From positions 1 to 35,045 of the forward strand of contig NZ_JBFRXP010000025.1 in the NCBI RefSeq assembly GCF_041146875.1: 35,045 nucleotides of DNA. Reading direction: 5' to 3'. Below the pieces are notes generated by a model. It saw nothing but the letters and a program-made list of their open reading frames with translations, was not told where the DNA came from and searched no databases. The stretch comes from Igneacidithiobacillus sp041146875. GTDB lineage: Bacteria; Pseudomonadota; Gammaproteobacteria; Acidithiobacillales; Acidithiobacillaceae. This document shows positions 16,796 to 24,351 of the stretch, one piece after another. The translations under genes were made by a program, and so were the position numbers. Each line of letters opens with the position of its first letter. Position 1 is the first letter of the stretch.

Positions 16796-18240
16796 CGCAA
16801 ATCCTTTAGCAGGTGCAGTTGATGACCCTTTCCCGGTTTCGCTACGGGAATGGGATAGTCGCCACTGAAACAGGCATCACAAAAACCCAGATCATGACTG
16901 CCCACGGCTTCGTAGAGCGCATCGATACTCAAATATCCCAGACTATCGGCACCAATCATTTTGCAGATTTCGTCGACACTATGCTGTGCCGCGATAAGCT
17001 GCGCGCGATCCGGCGTATCGATACCATAGAAGCAAGGACCGGTAGTCGGTGGGGAACTCGACAGGAAGTGAATCTCGCGCGCACCCGCGGCGCGCACCAA
17101 ATGAACAATCTTGGCACTAGTGGTGCCGCGCACAATCGAATCATCCACCAGGATGACGCGCTTACCCTTGAGAATTTCCGGCTGGGCATTGAGCTTTATG
17201 CGCACGCCAAAATCACGTCCGCGCTGCGCCGGTTGAATAAAGGTGCGGCCAACATAGTGGTTGCGGATCAGCCCAAGTTCAAAGGGCAGGCCCGAGGCCT
17301 CGGCGTAGCCCATGGCCGCCGCCACCCCGGAGTCCGGCACCGGCACGACGATATCCGCATCGCGTGGATGCAATCGTGCCAACACGTGTCCAATACGCTT
17401 GCGCGCCGAATACACATGAATGCCATCCAGGACGCTATCCGGGCGGGCGAAATATAGGTATTCGAAAATGCACATCCGCCGCGGCGCTGCTGCGGGCAAG
17501 GCTTGACGGCTCTCGATGCCAGACGCGGAGATAATAACCATCTCCCCAGGCGCCACGTCGCGCACGAACTCCGCCCCCATGAGGTCGAGGGCGCAGGTCT
17601 CTGAGGCAAGGACGAAACCACCCGAGTCGATGAAGCGTCCGAGCACCAGAGGGCGAAAGCCCATGGGGTCGCGCGCCCCAATCAAACGGGTTTCCGTCAG
17701 GCAAACTAGCGAATAGGCACCGGACACCTGTTCCAGGGCGGCGGCAAGGCGCTCCCCGGCATCCTTACCGGGCACTCGCGCCAAGAGGTGAACGATCACT
17801 TCCGTATCCATGTCGGTATGGAAGATGGCGCCATCTTTTTCTAAGCGCTGGCGCAGTTCGAGGGCATTAACCAGATTCCCGTTATGCCCTACCGCAAAGG
17901 AACCATAGCGATAGTTGATAAACACCGGCTGGGTGTTTTGCAGTACCGATCCGCCTGTCGTGGAATAGCGGACGTGCCCAATCGCTTGCGTTCCGGGCAA
18001 TTTGCTGAGTTCCTTGCTACCGAAGACGTCCGCTACCCGCCCCATGCCGCGGTGGCTGTGTAACTTTCCATCCTCTGCCGCGACAATCCCTGCTGATTCT
18101 TGGCCGCGATGTTGCAAGGCATACAGGCCCAGGTAGGCGAGATTGGCCGCGTCTGGATGACCAAATACCCCAATGACACCACATTCGTCATGGAAATGAT
18201 CGTCATCGAGAACTGACAACTGGGGCAACGTTTTTTCCAC
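16792..18240 (-). CDS. purF: Amidophosphoribosyltransferase
   Basis: PurF (482 aa) commits PRPP to purine synthesis by making phosphoribosylamine. It is an N-terminal-nucleophile glutaminase: Cys20 in HDECGVIGVFGH must become the new N-terminus, so a propeptide of 19 residues is predicted to be removed. The PRPP site is VILVDDSIVRGTTSAKI. The start is GTG at 18240 with GGGAG about 10 nt upstream, so the gene overlaps cvpA by 38 bp. It overlaps metZ as ATGA downstream. Confidence 0.96.
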   Translation of the reverse strand: MEKTLPQLSVLDDDHFHDECGVIGVFGHPDAANLAYLGLYALQHRGQESAGIVAAEDGKLHSHRGMGRVADVFGSKELSKLPGTQAIGHVRYSTTGGSVLQNTQPVFINYRYGSFAVGHNGNLVNALELRQRLEKDGAIFHTDMDTEVIVHLLARVPGKDAGERLAAALEQVSGAYSLVCLTETRLIGARDPMGFRPLVLGRFIDSGGFVLASETCALDLMGAEFVRDVAPGEMVIISASGIESRQALPAAAPRRMCIFEYLYFARPDSVLDGIHVYSARKRIGHVLARLHPRDADIVVPVPDSGVAAAMGYAEASGLPFELGLIRNHYVGRTFIQPAQRGRDFGVRIKLNAQPEILKGKRVILVDDSIVRGTTSAKIVHLVRAAGAREIHFLSSSPPTTGPCFYGIDTPDRAQLIAAQHSVDEICKMIGADSLGYLSIDALYEAVGSHDLGFCDACFSGDYPIPVAKPGKGHQLHLLKDLR

Positions 18241-18724
18241 GTGTGTGTAACTCCCAATAAGAAACAGCCGGCGCCGTTACCGTCTGTGCGAGATCCTCAA
18301 TGCGGGTTTGCCCCAGCCAAGACTGGCGCCACCAGGCCGCATCATTTACCTGAAAACTCTGGGCCAAAAGTATCACAAGCGCGACAATTGCGGCAGCTCG
18401 GAGTAATCCAAATAGGCCGCCAACCAAGCGATCGGGGATGCTGAAGCCGACCCTATAGAGCATGCCCCGGAGCAGGAAAGAGAGCACCGTAGCACCGGCT
18501 AATATCAAAAAAAACAAGGAAAAATCGGCTACGGGCACAACCCATTCGGCGGGCAGATGACCGACGAGATAGGGTGCCACGAGGCTTTTTCCCCAGCGCC
18601 AAGCAACATACACACCGCCCACCCATCCGACAACGGCAAAGAATTCGCGAATCATTCCGCGCGCGACACCCCATAGGGCACTGAGGAGAAAAATGGCGAC
18701 TACTGCAACATTGAGCCAGGTCAT
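18203..18724 (-). CDS. cvpA: CvpA family membrane protein
   Basis: CvpA (173 aa) is an inner-membrane protein with four predicted hydrophobic segments (about residues 4-22, 30-45, 65-85 and 103-123). The family is tied to colicin V production and envelope stress, and it is encoded next to purF in many proteobacteria. The conserved start TWLNVAVVAIFLLSALWGVARGMIREF is clear. It overlaps folC upstream as ATGA and runs 38 bp into purF, so translation of the three is probably coupled. Confidence 0.9.
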   Translation of the reverse strand: MTWLNVAVVAIFLLSALWGVARGMIREFFAVVGWVGGVYVAWRWGKSLVAPYLVGHLPAEWVVPVADFSLFFLILAGATVLSFLLRGMLYRVGFSIPDRLVGGLFGLLRAAAIVALVILLAQSFQVNDAAWWRQSWLGQTRIEDLAQTVTAPAVSYWELHTRGKNVAPVVSSR

Positions 18725-20004
18725 GAGTTAAACAAGAACCAACTGCGCGGCAAGGCAGACAACACATAGAAGGAGCCAAAACAGAGTAGCACATCTCCGC
18801 TGCCGAGCTCTTTTGCCCAGCGGTCAAGTTGCGCTGGCAATTGGGACAGCGAGACTTCGCCGAGAACATTCTCACCTATTAGCTGTGACCGTAGTTGCAT
18901 TGGCGTAGCCGCACGCGGGTTGTCGGGCATCGCTAGCAAAGACCAAGAATCAACCTTACCGCGCAAGGGTGCAACACTAGCAGCCAAGTCCTTGTCCACC
19001 ATCATGCCCCAGCAGGCCCAGATGCGACCGGTCTCTGGCGCCAGAGTCTCGGCCAACGCCTGTGTCGCCTGCGGGTTGTGCGCAACATCAACCAAGAGTC
19101 TTGGGCCTTGCTCGCCCCAAGGCTGCAGCCACTGGCTGCGCCCGAGAATCTGCGGCGAAAACTCCCACTGCGCCGGTGCCGGCCAGGCATGCGGCAGCCT
19201 TTCACGCAACTGATAAACGGCTGCCAATGCCAAGGCGAGATTACCACGCTGGGCGGCACTACTGGCGAACGGCGCTGGTGCAGCAGCCGCTCCGCCATCA
19301 TGCTGCCAGATACCTGTCGCATCCAGGTCAAAATCCCTGCCTAAAAGCCATAGCGGGGCATCGAGCCGAGCAGCGGCATCCAGGACACTTCGACAAGGGG
19401 AATTACGATCACCATAAAGCAAGACTCGTCCTTGGCGAACAATGCCAGCCTTTTCGCGACCAATACTCTCGCGGTCTAGCCCGAGCAGCGCTTGATGATC
19501 GAGGTCGATAGAACTGATGATAGCGATATCGGCGTTCACCGCATTCACGGCATCCAGTCGCCCACCGAGACCCACTTCGAGTATCGCCAGATCCGGCGCT
19601 TCTTCCCGGCAGAGCAAGAATGCAGCAAGGGTACTCAACTCGAAATAGGTGAGCGGAATCTCCTCTGCCAAGGGGGCGAGAGACGAGAGTTTTTCGCGCC
19701 AGCGTTGGCCCGCTAAAGGGGCACCAGCAACGCGCAAGCGTTCTGTGAAGTGCCAAATGTGGGGACTGGTGTACGCCGCGCAACGGTAGCCGGATTGTTG
19801 ATACAAGGCTTCCAAGTAAGCCACGACTGAGCCCTTGCCGTTGGTGCCGGCCACGGTGATAACCGGAAAGGGTAAATCAGCGGGAATGCCAACCCGGGCC
19901 ATCGCCGCCTGCATCCGTTCCAGACCCAACTCGATGCGTTGCGCCGGACCGACCAGCCGAACCAGTAAGGATTCTGCGTCGTCCGCCACAAGCAAACTAC
20001 TCAT
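18721..20004 (-). CDS. folC: Bifunctional dihydrofolate/folylpolyglutamate synthase
   Basis: FolC (427 aa) adds glutamate to dihydropteroate and then further glutamates to folates. The Mur-ligase-type P-loop is VAGTNGKGSV, followed by YTSPHIWHFTERLRV and LEVGLGGRLDAVNA, all FolC signatures; the C-terminal domain has LLVDVAHNPQA. The start at 20004 lies 7 bp after the accD stop; a longer frame to 20106 would overlap accD by about 95 bp and is unlikely. No strong ribosome binding site is seen, so coupling to accD is likely. Confidence 0.95.
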   Translation of the reverse strand: MSSLLVADDAESLLVRLVGPAQRIELGLERMQAAMARVGIPADLPFPVITVAGTNGKGSVVAYLEALYQQSGYRCAAYTSPHIWHFTERLRVAGAPLAGQRWREKLSSLAPLAEEIPLTYFELSTLAAFLLCREEAPDLAILEVGLGGRLDAVNAVNADIAIISSIDLDHQALLGLDRESIGREKAGIVRQGRVLLYGDRNSPCRSVLDAAARLDAPLWLLGRDFDLDATGIWQHDGGAAAAPAPFASSAAQRGNLALALAAVYQLRERLPHAWPAPAQWEFSPQILGRSQWLQPWGEQGPRLLVDVAHNPQATQALAETLAPETGRIWACWGMMVDKDLAASVAPLRGKVDSWSLLAMPDNPRAATPMQLRSQLIGENVLGEVSLSQLPAQLDRWAKELGSGDVLLCFGSFYVLSALPRSWFLFNS

Positions 20005-20011
20005 GCGAGCA

Positions 20012-20893
20012 TCAGGCAGTCTGCTCAGCCTGCAGCAAAATTGCGATTTGGCAGGCGACGCGGGAACGAAGCTGGCGACGATCGACAATCTGGTCGATGG
20101 CGCCATGTTCGAGAAGATATTCGGAACGCTGGAAGCCCTCGGGCAGCTTTTCGCGAATGGTTTGTTCGATCACGCGCGGCCCGGCAAAGCCAATCAAGGC
20201 ATTGGGCTCAGCAATCAGGATGTCTCCCAGGCTGGCGAGGCTGGCGGAAACGCCACCCATGGTCGGGTCGGTGAGCACCGAAATAAAGGGGATGCGCGCC
20301 TTGCCCAAGCGCTCGATCACTGCCGCAGTCTTCGCCATCTGCAACAGGGAAAGCAAACCTTCCTGCATGCGTGCGCCACCGCTGGCGCTGAAACAGATGA
20401 GCGGGCAGCGCTCCACCAGGGCGGTTTCCGCGGCTTTTACGAAGCGGGCACCGACCACCGAGCCCATACTACCGCCCATAAATTCAAAGGCAAACGCGGC
20501 GGCCACGACTGGGTGCCCCTCGACCAGACCGCGCATGGCCACCAGGGCATCTTTCTCACCCGATTTTTGTTGTGCTTCCTGAATGCGATCCTTATACCGC
20601 TTTTGATCCTTGAAGCGTAGAGGATCGACAGGGATGAGATCGGCACCAATTTCCAGACGTGGCTCGGGATCCAGAAAGTAGTCCAGACGCTGCCGCGCCG
20701 TTAGACGATGGTGATGCCCACAATGTGGACAGACCTGCAGATTTTCTTCCAGTTCGCTACGATAAAGCACCGCCTGACAGGTCGGACATTTGGACCACAA
20801 ACCCTCAGGCACCGAACGTTTGCTATCGGCCAGCTCGACTTCTGGATCTTTCTTGTTAATTTTGGGCGGCAAGACACGGCTAAACCAGTTCAT
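20012..20893 (-). CDS. accD: Acetyl-CoA carboxylase carboxyltransferase subunit beta
   Basis: AccD (293 aa) forms with AccA the carboxyltransferase that makes malonyl-CoA for fatty acid synthesis. The N-terminal zinc ribbon is Cys36-x2-Cys39 and Cys55-x2-Cys58. The crotonase-like core has FEFMGGSMGSVVGARF, FSASGGARMQEG and PTMGGVSAS. It overlaps trpA as ATGA, the standard trpBA-accD-folC order. Confidence 0.97.
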   Translation of the reverse strand: MNWFSRVLPPKINKKDPEVELADSKRSVPEGLWSKCPTCQAVLYRSELEENLQVCPHCGHHHRLTARQRLDYFLDPEPRLEIGADLIPVDPLRFKDQKRYKDRIQEAQQKSGEKDALVAMRGLVEGHPVVAAAFAFEFMGGSMGSVVGARFVKAAETALVERCPLICFSASGGARMQEGLLSLLQMAKTAAVIERLGKARIPFISVLTDPTMGGVSASLASLGDILIAEPNALIGFAGPRVIEQTIREKLPEGFQRSEYLLEHGAIDQIVDRRQLRSRVACQIAILLQAEQTA

Positions 20894-21702
20894 GCGCGAA
20901 TTCCCTCATCCAGGGCAGCGCGAATGGGTGCAAGAAACTCTGTTGCCAAGCGCTGCGCATCCACGTCACCCTGGGCCTGCTGCAAACGCTGCACCAAGGC
21001 CGAACCAATTACTACAGCGTCCGCACCCTGGGCCAAGCGCTGTGCGGTCGCTGCATCACGAATACCAAAGCCAATCGCCATGGGCATTTCCAGCTCCCGC
21101 CTTAGTTCCACAACGCGCGCCAGCACCTCGTCCCAATCCTGCTGTTGGGAACCGGTAATACCGCGCAGGGAGACATAGTACACAAAGCCACTACCTAGGC
21201 GTTTGACCGCTGCCACCCGCTGCGGCCCACTGGTGGGGGCGAGCAAGAAGATCGGATCAACCCCGGCCCGCCGCAAGAGGGCGCTAGCCTCCTCGGCTTC
21301 CTCAGGGGTCATGTCCACCAGAATCACGCCATCCACACCAGCATCTGCGGCCTCCTCGGCAAAGCGCTGCATGCCCATGATCTCCACCGGGTTGAGATAA
21401 CCCATGAGGATAATAGGAGTAGCTTGATTCTGTTGGCGGAATTCGCGCACCCAGGCCAAAACTTGCCGCAGGCTCACGCCACGCGCCAAGGCCCGCTCGC
21501 TGGAGCCTTGGATCACCGGGCCATCCGCCATCGGATCGGAAAAGGGCACCCCTAGCTCAATCGCATCGGCACCCGCTGCCACCAGGGTGTGCAACAAGGT
21601 AACGACACCGCTCGTGCTGGGATCACCCGCAGTGATAAAGGGGATCAGGGCCGTACGCTGTGCCTCGTGCAAGGCAGAAAAAACGCCAGTGAGGCGACTC
21701 AT
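20890..21702 (-). CDS. trpA: Tryptophan synthase alpha chain
   Basis: TrpA (270 aa) cleaves indole-3-glycerol phosphate to indole, which is channelled to TrpB. The catalytic Glu lies in AIELGVPFSDPMADGPVIQ, which also holds the second acidic residue. The phosphate-binding region includes YYVSLRGITG and GFGIRDAATA. It overlaps trpB upstream and accD downstream, each as ATGA. Confidence 0.97.
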   Translation of the reverse strand: MSRLTGVFSALHEAQRTALIPFITAGDPSTSGVVTLLHTLVAAGADAIELGVPFSDPMADGPVIQGSSERALARGVSLRQVLAWVREFRQQNQATPIILMGYLNPVEIMGMQRFAEEAADAGVDGVILVDMTPEEAEEASALLRRAGVDPIFLLAPTSGPQRVAAVKRLGSGFVYYVSLRGITGSQQQDWDEVLARVVELRRELEMPMAIGFGIRDAATAQRLAQGADAVVIGSALVQRLQQAQGDVDAQRLATEFLAPIRAALDEGIRA

Positions 21703-22898
21703 AAGCTGATCCCCTCCAACGCCGCAACGGTGTGGATGTCTTTATCACCACGTCCAGAAAGGTTAACGATGATGCTCTGTTCGGGGCGCATCTCGCGTGC
21801 CAACTGAAAGGCATAGGCAAGGGCATGGGAGGTTTCCAGGGCAGGGATAATGCCCTCGACACGGCTCAGACGATGGAAGGCCGCCAAGGCTTCGCCATCG
21901 GTTACTGCGACATATTCCGCGCGCCCCGTATCTTTCAGGTAAGCATGCTCTGGACCCACTCCGGGGTAGTCCAGGCCAGCAGAGATGGAATGTGTTGCCT
22001 CGATCTGGCCATTCTCATCGGTCATCAGATAGGTACGGTTACCATGCAACACACCGGGGCGGCCAACCGTGAGAGGTGCGGCATGTTTGCCTGTCTCCAG
22101 GCCCAAACCGGCGGCCTCCACGCCCATCAGACGCACCGCACTATCGTCGATGAACGGATAAAACAGGCCCATTGCATTGCTACCGCCGCCTACACAGGCA
22201 ACACAGGCATCGGGTAGACGGCCGGTTAGCTCCAGACACTGAGCGCGTGCCTCATCACCAATCACCCGATGAAAGTTGCGTACCATCTCAGGGTAGGGGT
22301 GGGGGCCAGCCACGGTGCCAATGACATAGAAAGTATCTTCGACATTACTGACCCAGTCGCGCAGAGCTTCGTTGAGGGCATCTTTCAGGGTGCGCGAACC
22401 GCTGCGCACAGGCTCTACCTGGGCACCAAGCAGGCGCATACGGTAGACATTGCTCGACTGCCGCTGGATGTCTTCTTCGCCCATATACACGACGCATTCC
22501 ATGCCGTAGCGAGTGGCTACGGTCGCCGTGGCGACACCATGCTGACCTGCCCCCGTTTCGGCAATCAGGCGTCGTTTGCCCATGCGTTTGGCCAACAGCG
22601 CCTGACCCACGGCATTATTGATCTTGTGCGCTCCGGTATGATTGAGGTCTTCGCGCTTGAGGTAAATTTGTGCGCCACCAAGTTCCGTAGACAGGCGCTG
22701 CGCATGATAGAGCGGATTCGGACGACCAACGAACTGACGCAATTCACTGTGCAATTCCGCCTGAAACTCGGGATCTTTCTGTGCCTCGGCGTAGGCCCGC
22801 TGCAGTTCGTCGAGGGCAGGGATCAAGGTCTCGGCAACGAAGCGTCCGCCGTACACACCAAAATGCCCCCGCTCATCAGGTTGCTGATATGCCCCCAT
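21699..22898 (-). CDS. trpB: Tryptophan synthase beta chain
   Basis: TrpB (399 aa) joins indole and serine with PLP. The PLP lysine lies in HTGAHKINNAVGQALLAKRMG, and the phosphate-binding loop is CVGGGSNAMG. The N-terminus has the usual GHFGVYGGRFVAETLIPAL. The start ATG 22898 lies 3 bp after the trpF stop. It is of the ordinary TrpB1 type that works with TrpA. Confidence 0.97.
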   Translation of the reverse strand: MGAYQQPDERGHFGVYGGRFVAETLIPALDELQRAYAEAQKDPEFQAELHSELRQFVGRPNPLYHAQRLSTELGGAQIYLKREDLNHTGAHKINNAVGQALLAKRMGKRRLIAETGAGQHGVATATVATRYGMECVVYMGEEDIQRQSSNVYRMRLLGAQVEPVRSGSRTLKDALNEALRDWVSNVEDTFYVIGTVAGPHPYPEMVRNFHRVIGDEARAQCLELTGRLPDACVACVGGGSNAMGLFYPFIDDSAVRLMGVEAAGLGLETGKHAAPLTVGRPGVLHGNRTYLMTDENGQIEATHSISAGLDYPGVGPEHAYLKDTGRAEYVAVTDGEALAAFHRLSRVEGIIPALETSHALAYAFQLAREMRPEQSIIVNLSGRGDKDIHTVAALEGISL

Positions 22899-22901
22899 CC
22901 T

Positions 22902-23531
22902 TTATGCCTCTCCTGCCCCACGGGCCCGCGCGATGAATCTTTCTATTTTGCCACGATCCTTGCGTCCTGGCGAAATCTCCACACCACTGCTGACATCTAC
23001 GGCATAGGGACGTGCCAAATTGACCGCTGCCGCAACGTTATCCGGATGCAAACCACCAGCCAGAATCAAAGGCATGCACAGGTCTTGCGGCAAACGCCAC
23101 CAGGCAAAGCTGTGTCCTGAACCACCGAATACCTGTGCGTCACGCTTATCGAGCAGCAAGCCCTGCGCCGTAGCATAGCGATCACGCCAGGGGCGCAGGT
23201 CCATTTCTCCGGTCAAACGCAGAACCTTGATATAGGGCCGCTGGAAACGCGCACAAAAACCCGGCTCTTCATCACCATGAAATTGCAACAAATCGAGCGC
23301 GCAAGTAGCCAAAACCTCCTCGACCCAGGCAGCTTCGGGATTCACGAAGAGGCCCACGCGGGTCACGAAGGGTGGCAGTGCGGCAAGGATCTCGCGTGCC
23401 CCTGCAATCGTTACATTGCGTGGACTTGGGGGATAAAAAACCAGGCCGATAGCATCCGCACCGGCAGCGGCAGCGAGCTGCGCATCGGCAACTGAGGTGA
23501 TGCCGCAGATTTTCACGCGGAGCACGGGCAT
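22902..23531 (-). CDS. trpF: Phosphoribosylanthranilate isomerase
   Basis: TrpF (209 aa) isomerises phosphoribosylanthranilate in tryptophan synthesis. It is a TIM barrel beginning with VKICGITSVADA (catalytic Cys). It also has LVFYPPSPRNV, LLQFHGDEEPGFC, LLLDKR, PLILAGGLHPDNV and a C-terminal VDVSSGVE (catalytic Asp). The start is placed at ATG 23531, giving MPVLRVKICG; a frame to 23663 would overlap truA. It lies 20 bp downstream of truA. Confidence 0.95.
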   Translation of the reverse strand: MPVLRVKICGITSVADAQLAAAAGADAIGLVFYPPSPRNVTIAGAREILAALPPFVTRVGLFVNPEAAWVEEVLATCALDLLQFHGDEEPGFCARFQRPYIKVLRLTGEMDLRPWRDRYATAQGLLLDKRDAQVFGGSGHSFAWWRLPQDLCMPLILAGGLHPDNVAAAVNLARPYAVDVSSGVEISPGRKDRGKIERFIARARGAGEA

Positions 23532-23551
23532 TCTCCCCAAGGCCAGAGTAG

Positions 23552-24340
23552 TCACACAAAGATACCAGAGCAGCTCGGGATTCGGTAAATCTGTGGATAG
23601 GAGACCGAGTGAAAATATAGGCCATCGGCTGGCGCGGTGGCGCCAGCAAGACGACGATCGCAACTCGCCAGGACTTCAGCCACCCACCCTGGCGGACGCT
23701 CTCCCCGCCCTACGAAAAGCAACGTCCCTATCAAATTGCGCACCATGTGGTGTAAGAATGCATTCGCCTCCACCGTCGCGATCAACAAGTCATCACGACG
23801 TTCCAGATCGAGACGACGCAAGCTACGCACTGGGCTCTTGGCCTGACAGGCGGAGGCACGGAAGGCAGAGAAATCGTGGGTGCCGAGCAAAAGACTACTG
23901 GCCTCCTGCATGGCCCGATGATCTAAAGGCTGGGGTACCCAAGTAACGCGACCGGCAGCCAATGCAGGGCGCTCCTGACGGTTAAGTATCAGGTAACGAT
24001 AACTGCGGCCGGTTGCGGAAAAACGTGCGTGGAAATCTTGCGGCACAGGTTTTGCCCAGCGGACCGCGATTTCACGCGGCAAGAAGCGATTGCTTCCTCT
24101 TACCCAGGCAATTTCTGGCCGCACAACCGAGCTATCGAAATGCAGTACTTGGCAAAGGGCATGTACTCCCGCATCGGTGCGCCCCGCTACGCTTACCCGA
24201 ATGGGGTGGCCTGCAATCGCAGCAAGGGCCCCCTCCAGCACGCCTTGTACCGTCCGCGGCCCATCCTGCAGTTGCCAACCAGCAAACCCACTGCCATCGT
24301 ACTCGACACCTAGGGCCCAGCGTTGCCCGACCAAGCCCAT
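23552..24340 (-). CDS. truA: tRNA pseudouridine(38-40) synthase
   Basis: TruA (262 aa) makes pseudouridine at positions 38-40 of the anticodon arm. The catalytic Asp56 is in AGRTDAGVHA. Further marks are ARFSATGRSYRYLI, NAFLHHMVRNLIGTLLFVG and the C-terminal PADGLYFHSVSYP. It lies 11 bp after fimV, an order (fimV-truA-trpF) shared by many gammaproteobacteria and acidithiobacilli. Confidence 0.96.
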   Translation of the reverse strand: MGLVGQRWALGVEYDGSGFAGWQLQDGPRTVQGVLEGALAAIAGHPIRVSVAGRTDAGVHALCQVLHFDSSVVRPEIAWVRGSNRFLPREIAVRWAKPVPQDFHARFSATGRSYRYLILNRQERPALAAGRVTWVPQPLDHRAMQEASSLLLGTHDFSAFRASACQAKSPVRSLRRLDLERRDDLLIATVEANAFLHHMVRNLIGTLLFVGRGERPPGWVAEVLASCDRRLAGATAPADGLYFHSVSYPQIYRIPSCSGIFV

Positions 24341-24351
24341 TTATTTCTCAA

